Of a stretch of 64,000 nt of DNA, positions 50,740-59,126 are shown in pieces. The stretch is from an uncultured Mediterraneibacter sp. Its GTDB lineage: Bacteria > Bacillota > Clostridia > Lachnospirales > Lachnospiraceae. Both the position numbers and the translations under genes were made by a program. The notes below the pieces were generated by a model that had not been told where the DNA came from, did no database searches, and was given only the letters and a program-made list of their open reading frames with translations. The DNA is taken from assembly GCA_934309345.1 (NCBI GenBank), contig CAKRDD010000012.1:1-64000 (forward strand), given 5' to 3'. Numbering within the stretch: position 1 is the stretch's first letter; each line of letters begins with the position of its first letter.

Positions 50740-51597
50740 TCACCGTTTTTTCTTTTTCTTCTTTATCAGAATTGCCGCTATCCCTGTAATTACGATCACT
50801 CCTGCAATAACAACTGTTATCCTTACATTCTTGTTATTATCTGCCGCCTTCGTTTCTTTCTTCACAGCTTTCTTATCTTTTTCCTCTTTATCATCTGCCC
50901 CGGCATTTTTATTTTTTGCCGCCGTGTCTTTGGATTCCTTTTTATTATCTTCCGCAGAAGCTGTATCCTGTGTACCATCTATTTTGGCATTGTCCGTATT
51001 ATCAACTTCTGCTCCGGCCTGTTGTTCTGTAGCGGAAGATGAATCTGCCACTTCCGTCGTTGTTCCATTCTGGCTGTCTATCTGCTTTTGAAAATCTGCA
51101 TTTACTCCGGACACCTCTCCACTAATCTCATTGCTCGAAGCACTGTTATCTACAACCTGTTCAATCCCCATTCCGATAGGAAGCTCTTCTCCACAATCTT
51201 TCTTTAATTTGAATTTGATATTTGCAATTACGCCATCTGCTTTTATCGTATCCGCTACTACATATACAATCTTTATCGATGCATTGTCCGCTTTGTGGTT
51301 ATAATCAAATAATCCATTACTCTCATCTGAAATAATTAAATTTCCCTTACTTAAGCTTTCAAATTCCAGTGTGTCTTTATCGTAATAAACCGTCAGTTCA
51401 AATCCTCCGACATCTTCCCCACTGTGCATCTCGATTGGAACAGTTACCATCTCTCCGGCTTTTCCTTCCTGACCCTTTACCTGGAATACCGTTCCTTCCG
51501 CTGCATACACCGTACCATTCAACATTGTGATCATGCACAACATTGTTATTGCAATGATTTTTATATTCTTTATAATCTTCTTCATTTCTTTATGCAA
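50740..51597 (-). CDS. Membrane-anchored single-cohesin protein
   Basis: 285 residues. Signal peptide to about residue 33 ('VYAAEG'). Cohesin module ~34-165: 'FQVKGQEGKAGEMVTVPIEMHSGEDVGGFELTVYYDKDTLEFESLSKG' with the family's 'G-x-x-x-x-x-P-x-x' start and 'IANIKFKLK' strand. An acidic/Lys-rich spacer ~166-255 and a C-terminal TM helix ('VVIAGVIVITGIAAILI') with a KKKKKKR stop follow. No LPxTG. Start uncertain: the only SD-like GGGAG (51602-51606) serves the TTG at 51597, while ATG 51585 has none. That GGGAG is the 3' arm of the terminator hairpin just upstream. It should hold dockerin proteins at the membrane. Confidence 0.82.
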   Translation of the reverse strand: MHKEMKKIIKNIKIIAITMLCMITMLNGTVYAAEGTVFQVKGQEGKAGEMVTVPIEMHSGEDVGGFELTVYYDKDTLEFESLSKGNLIISDESNGLFDYNHKADNASIKIVYVVADTIKADGVIANIKFKLKKDCGEELPIGMGIEQVVDNSASSNEISGEVSGVNADFQKQIDSQNGTTTEVADSSSATEQQAGAEVDNTDNAKIDGTQDTASAEDNKKESKDTAAKNKNAGADDKEEKDKKAVKKETKAADNNKNVRITVVIAGVIVITGIAAILIKKKKKKR

Positions 51598-51631
51598 AAA
51601 GCTCCCTGCCGGTTCTTATCCGACAAGGAGC
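51596..51631 (-). terminator. Intrinsic terminator between the two cohesin genes
   Basis: Minus strand GCTCCTTGTCGG-ATAAGAA-CCGGCAGGGAGC followed by TTTTT. The 3' arm contains the only Shine-Dalgarno candidate of the next gene. Confidence 0.75.
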
Positions 51632-51645
51632 TCCCTTACGCCTTT

Positions 51646-54495
51646 CTATCTATTTACTCTCTTTTTTCTGTTCATCATTACTAAAACGATCACACCTAAA
51701 GAAAGAAGTAATGTCAGCGCTACAGGTAATACATGACTTGTATCCCCCGTTTTTACCGTTCCGGCTTTTGCTGTCTTATTCACTTTCGCGGTCTTGTTTC
51801 CACCATTGTTGTTCGCAACAGCATTTCCTTTGTTATTATTCTTATTATTTACATTACTGTTATTGTTATTGCTTCCATTACCGTTTCCGCCGTTATTTCC
51901 ATTGTTGTTTCCGTTATTGATATCTTCAACTTTTTTAGCTGTAACGGTTAATTCATAAGAAACTTTTTTATCTCCTACTTTTGCAGTAATTGTTGCTTTT
52001 CCTGCTTTTACTGCCGTAAGTAAACCATTTTGATTAATTGTTGCTACAGATTCGTCTGAGCTGCTCCATGTTGCATCCTTTGCATCTGTTGTATCTGCAG
52101 GATTATACAGGATAGCAAGCTGAGCGGTCTTTCCTTCTTCCAGTGGTGTAACTTCTTCCTGGAATACAATCTTCTGAAGCGGAATCTCTTTTACAGTTAC
52201 TTCATATACTGTACTGACTCTTCCATCTGCTGTCTTGATTGTAATCTGTGCAGTTCCTTCTTTTACTGCGGTAACAGTTCCATCAGCACTGACAGTTGCT
52301 ACTGCATCGTCTGATGATTCATATACCAGTTCTACATCATCTGTTGTATCTTCCGGCAGAACTTTCACATTCAGTTTGTGGCTCTGTCCTTTGTATAATG
52401 TGGATGGTGTATCTTCTGCAACTTTAATTTCATTTACATGGATCTCTGATACAGTTACTTCACATGTTGCTGTGAATGTTCCAACCTGCACTTTGATTGT
52501 TGCAGTTCCTTCTTTTAATCCTGTAACAACACCCTGTGCATTCACTGTTGCTACAGATTCATCACTGGAGCTCCAGATTGTAGGAAATTCATCTGTTGTA
52601 TTGATAGGATCATATACTACAGATAATGCATCTGATGACTGTCCTTTTCTGAGATTCAGGCTTGTCTTTTCTAATGAGATTCCATTTAAGTGAATCGGAA
52701 CTGTGATTCTGCATGTTGCGGATACACCATTTGCTGTAGTCGCTGTAATATCAGCCTGTCCGCCTGCAACTGCTGTGATCACACCATTTTCATCGACAGC
52801 TGCTACATCTGTATTCGAACTCTTCCATGTAACCGTCTTCTCATCTGTTGTGTCCGCTGGCAGATATTCTACATTTACTTCCTGTGTCTCTCCAGGTTCG
52901 AGTTTTTTGGATGTCACATCTAATTTAATTTCTGTGATTGGTACTTCTTTGACTTCTACTTTACAGGTACTTGTAAGACCATTTGCTGTAGTTGCTGTTA
53001 CAACAGTCTCTCCCTGTTTCTTACCTGTAATCGTTACTTCTGCTCCATTTGCAGCGATCTCTGCAACTTTGGAGTTATCAACGCTCCATGTAATTGTCTT
53101 ATCATCTGTTGTGTCAGCCGGCAGATATTCTACATTCACTGTCTGGTTCTGATTCTTTAACACTGTTACTTCTGAAGGATTTACTTTGATCTCTTTCAGT
53201 GGTGATGTAACTGTCACATCACATGTTACTGTCTTATTGCCAACAGTTGCTGTAATTGTAGTTGTTCCTACACTTACACCTGTTACAACTCCATCTTCAA
53301 CTGTTGCCACATTCGGGTCAGCACTTGTCCATGTTACAGTCTTATCGTCTGTTGTATCTACCGGATTGTACTTAACCTCTAATGTCTGGTTTTCGCTTTT
53401 AGCTACTTCAATAGAAGTCTTATTCAAGCTGATGCTCTGTAACGGTTCTTCTTTTACAGTTACAGTACATATTGCGGTCTTATCCCCAACAGCTGCTGTG
53501 ATTACTGCCGTTCCATCTTTCAGTGCATCTACTTTTCCAGCTGTTACCGTTGCGACTGCCGGATTACTGCTTGTCCATGTTACATCTTTTTCGTCTGCAT
53601 CTTCCGGATTATATGTTACAGAAAGTTTTTCTGTTTTTCCTTTACGGAGTGCAAGTTCTGTTTTATTTAAAGAAATAGATTTCAGTGGGTTATTTACAGT
53701 TACCTCTACGGATGCTGTCTTACCTTCCACTGTTGCTGTAATTGTTGCAGTTCCTTTTCCGACTGCTTCAATGTTACCTGACTGATCTACTTTCACTACA
53801 TCTTTGTTGCTTGTAGACCATGCAATTGTCTTTCCTTCCAGAGAACCTGTCGGATTGGCAATTACATTTAATTTGTCTTTTGATCCTTTTGATAATGTGA
53901 ATGGTTCGCTCTTGTCGAGGGAAATAGAATTTACCGGAATGTCAAGTGTTACTTTTCCGTTCTTTACTGTATTTCCATTTTTATCCGTTACCTTCACGTT
54001 TGCATTTGCATTTCCTGTAGGAATTGTAGTCGGATTATTTGCATCTTTTCCAACCTGTCCACCACGGAAATCAAATCCAATTGCTCCTGTCGCACCTGCA
54101 TCTGGTGTTTCTTTTACCTTTAATTTAATCGAGTATACTAATCCCCCCGCATTATAGGGTTCATCAAATCCCAGCATTATAGAAATACTTCCCGGATCTG
54201 CTGAGAAAATAGTATCTGCTTCATCGCATACAGGACCTTGCGTTCCTTTTTTTCCTTGCATTTCAAACATCTTTGTATCATATGTAAAATTTCCTACAAA
54301 TGATACAACATCTCCACCTTCCGGTAGCCACAGTTCTGCTGTTATCGTATCGCCCGGTTTTACAGTTGCCGAACTTACTTTTACATTAAAGTTCATTTTT
54401 TCAGCCGCCTGCACCGGCTGCACAGGACTAATGCCAGCAATAATCATGATTGCAGCCAGAAAGACAGCAACGATTTTGCTGATTTTCTTCTTCAT
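51646..54495 (-). CDS. Cell-wall scaffold: cohesin plus eight Big_2 Ig domains and sorting-type C-terminus
   Basis: 949 residues. Signal peptide ~1-30 ('VQPVQAAEK'). Cohesin ~32-190: 'FNVKVSSATVKPGDTITAELWLPEGGDVVSFVGNFTYDTKMFEM' and 'LVYSIKLKVKE'. Then eight Big_2 repeats (~200-860), each starting like 'LKSISLNKTEL' and with 'TWTSSNPAVATV..G.VTAVKEGTATITA' cores. Then an Asn/Gly-rich spacer and a C-terminus 'GTVKTGDTSHVLPVALTLLL', hydrophobic stretch, 'NRKKRVNR', i.e. a sortase-like signal with TVKTGD in place of LPxTG. It would project one cohesin far from the wall. First gene of the cluster, SD GAGGAGGAG. Confidence 0.88.
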   Translation of the reverse strand: MKKKISKIVAVFLAAIMIIAGISPVQPVQAAEKMNFNVKVSSATVKPGDTITAELWLPEGGDVVSFVGNFTYDTKMFEMQGKKGTQGPVCDEADTIFSADPGSISIMLGFDEPYNAGGLVYSIKLKVKETPDAGATGAIGFDFRGGQVGKDANNPTTIPTGNANANVKVTDKNGNTVKNGKVTLDIPVNSISLDKSEPFTLSKGSKDKLNVIANPTGSLEGKTIAWSTSNKDVVKVDQSGNIEAVGKGTATITATVEGKTASVEVTVNNPLKSISLNKTELALRKGKTEKLSVTYNPEDADEKDVTWTSSNPAVATVTAGKVDALKDGTAVITAAVGDKTAICTVTVKEEPLQSISLNKTSIEVAKSENQTLEVKYNPVDTTDDKTVTWTSADPNVATVEDGVVTGVSVGTTTITATVGNKTVTCDVTVTSPLKEIKVNPSEVTVLKNQNQTVNVEYLPADTTDDKTITWSVDNSKVAEIAANGAEVTITGKKQGETVVTATTANGLTSTCKVEVKEVPITEIKLDVTSKKLEPGETQEVNVEYLPADTTDEKTVTWKSSNTDVAAVDENGVITAVAGGQADITATTANGVSATCRITVPIHLNGISLEKTSLNLRKGQSSDALSVVYDPINTTDEFPTIWSSSDESVATVNAQGVVTGLKEGTATIKVQVGTFTATCEVTVSEIHVNEIKVAEDTPSTLYKGQSHKLNVKVLPEDTTDDVELVYESSDDAVATVSADGTVTAVKEGTAQITIKTADGRVSTVYEVTVKEIPLQKIVFQEEVTPLEEGKTAQLAILYNPADTTDAKDATWSSSDESVATINQNGLLTAVKAGKATITAKVGDKKVSYELTVTAKKVEDINNGNNNGNNGGNGNGSNNNNSNVNNKNNNKGNAVANNNGGNKTAKVNKTAKAGTVKTGDTSHVLPVALTLLLSLGVIVLVMMNRKKRVNR

Positions 54496-54720
54496 TTTTC
54501 TCCTCCTCGTATTATTTGCTTTTTTATAATGTGACCGGAACTATATTAATTTTGTTCCAATGTAACATTTGAGATTTTATCCAGATAATTTTGTATACTT
54601 GCATCAAACTTTATCTCTGGCTTATCGTGTATCTTATGCGCAAAAAACTTTTGGAGTCATGCCATCCTGTATTTTTCAGTTCTTTTTTTGCAATAATACT
54701 AATGCTACTTTGTCGTTGTA

Positions 54721-54750
54721 ATTATATTCCTTTTATGAACTATTTGTCAA
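54721..54750 (-). promoter_or_regulatory. Promoter of the cohesin-dockerin operon
   Basis: Minus strand TTGACA (54750-54745), 18 bp, TATAAT (54726-54721), both perfect matches. It gives a leader of about 220 nt before the scaffold gene. Confidence 0.75.
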
Positions 54751-54774
54751 TATTATACCCCTTGATAGTTCATA
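54734..54774. promoter_or_regulatory. Inverted repeat around the -35 box, candidate XRE operator
   Basis: TATGAACTAT (54734-54743) and ATAGTTCATA (54765-54774), perfect 10-bp arms 21 bp apart. One arm lies in the promoter spacer and the other just upstream of the -35. The divergent XRE gene follows at 54854. The remainder of 54496-54853 shows no gene. Confidence 0.55.
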
Positions 54775-54853
54775 TTTATTTAATTTTTCTCCAATTAGTA
54801 TTCATAGTTGAGACATATATACACTAAGGCATTAAAAAGGAGTGCATTATAAT

Positions 54854-55207
54854 ATGAAGAATACAAATTCTGTGCTGGTTGGCGAACGCATCAAAAAACA
54901 ACGTCTGTTAAATGGGTATTCAAGAGAAATACTGGCGGAAATGGCGGATATAACTCCACGCTTCTGCTATGATCTGGAATTGGGACTAAAAAACATGTCT
55001 GTAAATACATTATTAAAAATCTCGGAAGCTCTTAACGTTTCCGTAGATTATCTGCTCTTCGGGCCCGATTCACGCTCTGATGATTATACTTCTATAGTCA
55101 GTCTGATAGAAACCTGTCCTGCTACCAAATTAAATCATCTGGAACAGATTATTTCCCATTATATCCAGGCAATATCTGAGGAGAAAAAAGTTGATACAAA
55201 TGAATAA
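54854..55207 (+). CDS. XRE-family helix-turn-helix regulator
   Basis: 117 residues. HTH_3 domain ~8-65: 'VGERIKKQRLLNGYSREILAEMADITPRFCYDLELGLKNMSVNTLLKISEALNVSVDYLLFG'. The rest (~70-117) is helical and may dimerise. ATG 54854 follows AAGGAGTGCATTATAAT; the in-frame GTG at 54842 overlaps the SD itself and is discounted. Divergent from the cohesin-dockerin cluster and the obvious candidate to control it through the repeat at 54734-54774. Confidence 0.88.
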   Translation: MKNTNSVLVGERIKKQRLLNGYSREILAEMADITPRFCYDLELGLKNMSVNTLLKISEALNVSVDYLLFGPDSRSDDYTSIVSLIETCPATKLNHLEQIISHYIQAISEEKKVDTNE

Positions 55208-55251
55208 AAAATAGAACTGTAGATTGTCAAATAAATTTGAACACTTTTTCA

Positions 55252-55294
55252 GAAAAAAAGAACCGTCTCTCGGCCATTACAGCCAAGAGGCGGT
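55252..55294 (-). terminator. Strong minus-strand terminator with no obvious gene
   Basis: Minus strand ACCGCCTCTTGGC...GCCGAGAGACGGT then TCTTTTTTTC. The nearest minus-strand gene ends 580 bp away, so it probably marks a lost gene or stops zip/antisense read-through. Apart from this, 55208-55528 holds nothing I recognise. Confidence 0.65.
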
Positions 55295-55633
55295 GTCTAT
55301 AAAAGGAATAAAGAAAACTGAACCATTATATTGACAATACAAATACCTGGCATTCATTGCATACTCTGTTCACTTTCAACTTCCGATTTTTCCACTTCTT
55401 TTCAATTCTACCTTACATATGATCTTTCTCAGTTATTTTGCGAATGACCCGGCATGGATTTCTCGCTTCTTTATCTTTCGCTTATGCCAAAGATGAATAT
55501 AGATTTCTTTGAAAGGTTTATGATTTTCCTTCACACTGACGTGAATGGCGGTTCGCTTTGCGCGGAGAGTAAAACTTAGCTCCGATTACATAGATCATCT
55601 CTTTTGAGAAATCTTGGAAAGGAGAATTAGCCT

Positions 55634-55735
55634 ATGCTGACCATTACTGACCTGATCGCAGTGATCTCACTGTGTGCGACTTTTTATAGTCTTGGTTACG
55701 TGCGTGGAAAGCATGATTCCAAGACGCAAAAATAA
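55634..55735 (+). CDS. 33-residue hydrophobic peptide resembling type I toxins (copy 2)
   Basis: Same 33 residues as the ORF at 36600-36701. The leader from 55529 and the region beyond, to 55862, match copy 1. Upstream of 55529 the sequence diverges and I see no good promoter, so this copy may be silent or driven differently. AAAGGAGAATTAGCCT precedes the ATG. It lies beside the second ZIP gene. Confidence 0.62.
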   Translation: MLTITDLIAVISLCATFYSLGYVRGKHDSKTQK

Positions 55736-55769
55736 CCGCCCAGCCTAAGAAACTTGTGCGGTTATTTTT
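55728..55769. terminator. Bidirectional terminator of the toxin-like module (copy 2)
   Basis: AACCGC (55734-55739) pairs with GCGGTT (55758-55763). TTATTTTTA follows on the plus strand and TTATTTTTGCG on the minus strand. The loop differs from copy 1 while the stem is kept. Confidence 0.7.
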
Positions 55770-55812
55770 AACCATATAAACTATCAGGCGAACCGTCATC
55801 GGTAGCACCTTT
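55730..55812 (-). ncRNA. Putative antisense RNA opposite the toxin-like ORF (copy 2)
   Basis: Minus-strand TTGACA (55850-55845), 20 bp, TATAAT (55824-55819), identical to copy 1. It would end in the shared terminator. Confidence 0.45.
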
Positions 55813-55872
55813 CTATTTATTATACTAGCATTTCTTTTTTCTTATGTCAAATAAATCTTTTAAGATCCCCTA

Positions 55873-56649
55873 TCATCCCAACGCCACATCCAGAACCATC
55901 ATCAAACTGAACCCAACCGCAAAGAAAACTGTACCGATATTAGAATGCTCCCCTTGCGACATTTCCGGAATCAGTTCTTCAACCACAACGTAAAGCATTG
56001 CTCCTGCTGCAAAGCTCAGTAAATATGGTAATGCCGGGATTATCAGCTGCGCAGCAATGATTGTAAGTACTGCTCCAACCGGTTCGACCACACCCGAAAG
56101 CACACCTCCAAGAAATGCCTTCCCTTTACTTTCTCCTTCGGCTCTAAGCGGCAAAGATATAATTGCTCCTTCCGGGAAATTCTGAATTGCAATTCCAAGT
56201 GATAAAGCAAGCGCACTCGCTGCCGTAATCTGTGTATTTCCTGCAAGAAAACCTGCATACATTACACCAACTGCCATCCCCTCAGGAATATTATGCAGTG
56301 TAACCGCCAGTACCATCATCGTTGTACGCCCAAGCTTGCTTTTAGGGCCTTCTGACTGTTCACTTCCTACATGAAGGTGTGGAATCAAATGATCCAGCGT
56401 AAGCAAAAACAACACGCCGATCCAAAAACCGACTACTGCCGGGAAAAATGATAAAGCTCCCATATTTTCAGATTGTTCAATCGCCGGAATCAAAAGACTC
56501 CAGATGGATGCTGCAACCATTACCCCTGCGGCAAATCCTGCAAGTGCACGCTGCACCTGTTTTCTAAGTGTTTTTTTCATAAAAAGCACACATGCTGCAC
56601 CGAGCGTTGTTCCGATGAATGGAATCAGTATACCAGGAAAAATTTCCAT
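55873..56649 (-). CDS. ZIP-family divalent metal transporter (copy 2)
   Basis: 258 residues, about 97% identical to the protein at 33884-34660 with the same 'HNIPEGMAVG' and 'NFPEGAIIS' metal motifs. Differences include Pro5, Thr27, Arg29, Met62, Phe133 and Gln138. The DNA stays similar through the upstream leader (palindrome and hairpin) and about 35 bp past the stop. It directly follows, on the other strand, the toxin-like module, with only about 20 bp between the antisense promoter and the zip stop. AAAGGAGATGCGTAA precedes the ATG. Confidence 0.92.
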   Translation of the reverse strand: MEIFPGILIPFIGTTLGAACVLFMKKTLRKQVQRALAGFAAGVMVAASIWSLLIPAIEQSENMGALSFFPAVVGFWIGVLFLLTLDHLIPHLHVGSEQSEGPKSKLGRTTMMVLAVTLHNIPEGMAVGVMYAGFLAGNTQITAASALALSLGIAIQNFPEGAIISLPLRAEGESKGKAFLGGVLSGVVEPVGAVLTIIAAQLIIPALPYLLSFAAGAMLYVVVEELIPEMSQGEHSNIGTVFFAVGFSLMMVLDVALG

Positions 56650-56669
56650 TTACGCATCTCCTTTCTTTG

Positions 56670-56782
56670 TTAGTTTTAACTAACTAATCATTTTCTAAAA
56701 ATCCGTATGAAACCGAAACTGTAATTTCACACGGATTATTTTTTCTCTAGTTCAGTATATCACTTAAGAAATTGTGTAGCAA
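56670..56782 (-). promoter_or_regulatory. ZIP leader and promoter (copy 2)
   Basis: Minus-strand promoter TTGCTA (56782-56777), 17 bp, TATACT (56759-56754), then hairpin ATCCGTGTGAAATT...CATACGGAT with T-run (56700-56745), then the TTAGTTTTAACTAA palindrome (56670-56683) ahead of the SD. The promoter lies before a terminator-like hairpin, so attenuation is possible. Confidence 0.5.
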
Positions 56783-56807
56783 GAAGCAACTTTTCTGCCT
56801 GATCACT

Positions 56808-56869
56808 TTTTTGCGCAATTCATCTCCCACCTGCAGAGGAAGGAGAATTCTTGCTATATTATGTTAAAA
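56808..56869. repeat. 62-bp palindromic repeat resembling an IS200/IS605 end (copy B)
   Basis: Matches 575-636 with one mismatch over 62 bp. No transposase gene is near this copy. Confidence 0.65.
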
Positions 56870-56906
56870 TCCCACACCATCTGTTATTTCTTTCAAGAAT
56901 GCCTTT

Positions 56907-58997
56907 TTATAAATCTTCCTGTATTTTGACGTCACTGTTATCTGCCAGACACTGTTTTAACACAGTGATCATTTTTTCCCCATCCAATGGTTTTGCAATA
57001 TGACCGTTCATTCCTGCATTTTTTGCCATCTGTATATCTTCCGCAAAAGCATTCGCAGTCATGGCAATAATCGGTATGGCGGCTTTTTTCCGGTTTTCCA
57101 TCTGCCGTATCTTTGCAGTCGCTTCATATCCATTTAACCTCGGCATCTGAATATCCATGAGAATCAGCGCATAATATCCATCCTCTGCTTGTCCCAGCAT
57201 ATCACAGCATTCCTGACCATCTTTTGCCCAGGCAGTCAAAATCCCCTCTTCTTTCAACAGTTCTATCGCAATTTCAGCATTTAATTCATTATCTTCCGCA
57301 AGAAGAATTCGCTTTCCAATACTCTTATCAGATATAACAGACTGTTCCGACTCTTTCTTTTTGTATACATCCTCTTCTGATGCAATCTCCAGTGGAATTT
57401 CCACTGTGAATTTTGTTCCTTTCCCCTGTTCGCTTTCTACATAAATCTTTCCGCCCATCAGTTCAACAAAAGATTTCACAATAGAAAGTCCAAGACCAGT
57501 ACCGACCACTTTATTCTCTGTCGCTGTATGTTCTCTTGAAAATTCATCAAAAATATGTGGAAGGTATTCCTGCTTCATCCCTATTCCGGTATCTTCACAG
57601 ATGAATACATACCATGCTTTTTTATCATCTGATGCTGTTTCCGTAATATTTACATGAATCGCCTGACCGTTTGGAGTATATTTGATTGCATTACTCACTA
57701 TATTTAAATATATTTCCTGAAGTTTTGTCTTATCACAGACCGCATATTTATGCTGTACATTTGTATCTATCGAATATTGAATTTCCTTCGATTGGATAGC
57801 AGATTCAAATACTGTATTCACAGAATAAAACATTTCACTCAAATTCTCTGCCTGCATTTTTAACACAGCTGTTCCACTTTCAATGCGAGCCCTTTCCAGC
57901 ACCTGATCAATAATCGTCATCAGAAAATTGCCCGAGGACTTGATCTTTCCTAAATACTCTCTTGCTTTTTCCTCGTTCTTAAGATTCTTTCCGAGAAGAT
58001 CTGAAAATCCAATAATTGCATTCATCGGGGTTCGGATGTCATGACTCATATTAAACAGAAATCGTGTTTTTGCCTCACTTGCTTCTTTTGCCTGTTCTGC
58101 CGATTTTTTCAATTCAGCTGCATACTGCTTCTCTCGACGTTTTTTGCTGCAGATCTGATCAAAAATAGTAGCACCCATCATGGCAATTATGAGGGCTGAT
58201 ACAATAACAGCAATCCATTGATAAATTGAAATCCATCCCTCCTTTGGTACGATATCCACATACCATGTGTAATTAGGAATCTCACACTCTACCGTAAGGC
58301 TATTCTCAGGCATATGTTCCTGATTTTGAGTCAGAACAATCCGATCATCGGTATTCTCATCGTTCGTCCATATCTCATAACAGTATGATGCTTCGTTTAG
58401 CCGTTCCAGGCCAATTTCATCTATAAATTTATCCCAGTCGATGACTGTAATCACAAACCCCCAAAAGGTGTCATTTCCTATGATATTATCCTGGTAAACA
58501 GGATGGAACAACAAAGCTCCTGTTCCACCCTGTTTTAATTCATATGGACCTCCAAGAGTATATTTTCCTGTTTCTTTGGCACGCTTTGCGTCTCCACTGC
58601 GTTCATGCTCTGTCAACATATCCATTCCAAAAGCCTGCTCATTTCCCTGCTCTGGGAAAATATCAGTAATAATCCCATCCGGTGCGAGTTCGAATGCTTT
58701 TACAACACCTGCCTCATTCGGAAACATTTCTGCCAATTCTGAGAATGTAGTCTGATTCAGATCATATCCTGCAAGAATCACGTTTTCAAGAAATTCTGAA
58801 AGTTCAACATACTGATCTAATTGTGCATTGATCCGCTTTACTGTACTTTTTGCAGTATACGCAGCTGCTGTCTTTTTTTCTTTCGCTATGTTATTTACAA
58901 TAATACAACCCCCAAAAAGTGCTGTTATAAAAATAAGTAAGCCAATGATCCAACTGTATCTTTTTATCTGTTTAGAAACGGTACTTCCCTTTTCCAT
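56907..58997 (-). CDS. Hybrid sensor histidine kinase/response regulator with CHASE-type sensor
   Basis: 696 residues. TM ~13-35; extracytoplasmic CHASE-like domain ~40-265 ('AFELAPDGIITDIFPEQGNEQAFGMDML', 'ALLFHPVYQ'); TM ~268-288; HisKA with phospho-His in 'MSHDIRTPMNAIIGFSDLL'; HATPase with 'NIVSNAIKYTPNGQAIHV', 'CEDTGIGMKQEYLPHIFDEF' and 'GTGLGLSIVKSFVELMGG'; receiver domain ~565-685 with phospho-Asp in 'ALILMDIQMPRLNG' and 'AEDNELNAEIA'. It is a phosphorelay protein; no separate response regulator or Hpt is adjacent. CHASE domains sense small extracellular ligands. SD AGAGGCAACAGTAA. Confidence 0.92.
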   Translation of the reverse strand: MEKGSTVSKQIKRYSWIIGLLIFITALFGGCIIVNNIAKEKKTAAAYTAKSTVKRINAQLDQYVELSEFLENVILAGYDLNQTTFSELAEMFPNEAGVVKAFELAPDGIITDIFPEQGNEQAFGMDMLTEHERSGDAKRAKETGKYTLGGPYELKQGGTGALLFHPVYQDNIIGNDTFWGFVITVIDWDKFIDEIGLERLNEASYCYEIWTNDENTDDRIVLTQNQEHMPENSLTVECEIPNYTWYVDIVPKEGWISIYQWIAVIVSALIIAMMGATIFDQICSKKRREKQYAAELKKSAEQAKEASEAKTRFLFNMSHDIRTPMNAIIGFSDLLGKNLKNEEKAREYLGKIKSSGNFLMTIIDQVLERARIESGTAVLKMQAENLSEMFYSVNTVFESAIQSKEIQYSIDTNVQHKYAVCDKTKLQEIYLNIVSNAIKYTPNGQAIHVNITETASDDKKAWYVFICEDTGIGMKQEYLPHIFDEFSREHTATENKVVGTGLGLSIVKSFVELMGGKIYVESEQGKGTKFTVEIPLEIASEEDVYKKKESEQSVISDKSIGKRILLAEDNELNAEIAIELLKEEGILTAWAKDGQECCDMLGQAEDGYYALILMDIQMPRLNGYEATAKIRQMENRKKAAIPIIAMTANAFAEDIQMAKNAGMNGHIAKPLDGEKMITVLKQCLADNSDVKIQEDL

Positions 58998-59126
58998 TTA
59001 CTGTTGCCTCTTCATCTTCAATGTTTTCTGTTATTTTTAATTATATCATGTCATGTTTTTTCATGTCTATTTTTTTCTCCAGTAAACGGATAACAAGTTC
59101 TTTCATTGTCTGCTGCTTTCCTTATG

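Noticed and set aside
51646..51780. Classic LPxTG sorting signal on the scaffold protein
   Set aside because: The sequence reads TVKTGD followed by a hydrophobic stretch and basic tail, so a variant sortase signal is likely but the canonical motif is absent.
36930..54495. Cellulosome-type interpretation of the cohesin-dockerin cluster
   Set aside because: No glycoside hydrolase, esterase or carbohydrate-binding module is seen in any dockerin protein; the hydrolases at 15.9-24.4 kb lack dockerins and signal peptides.
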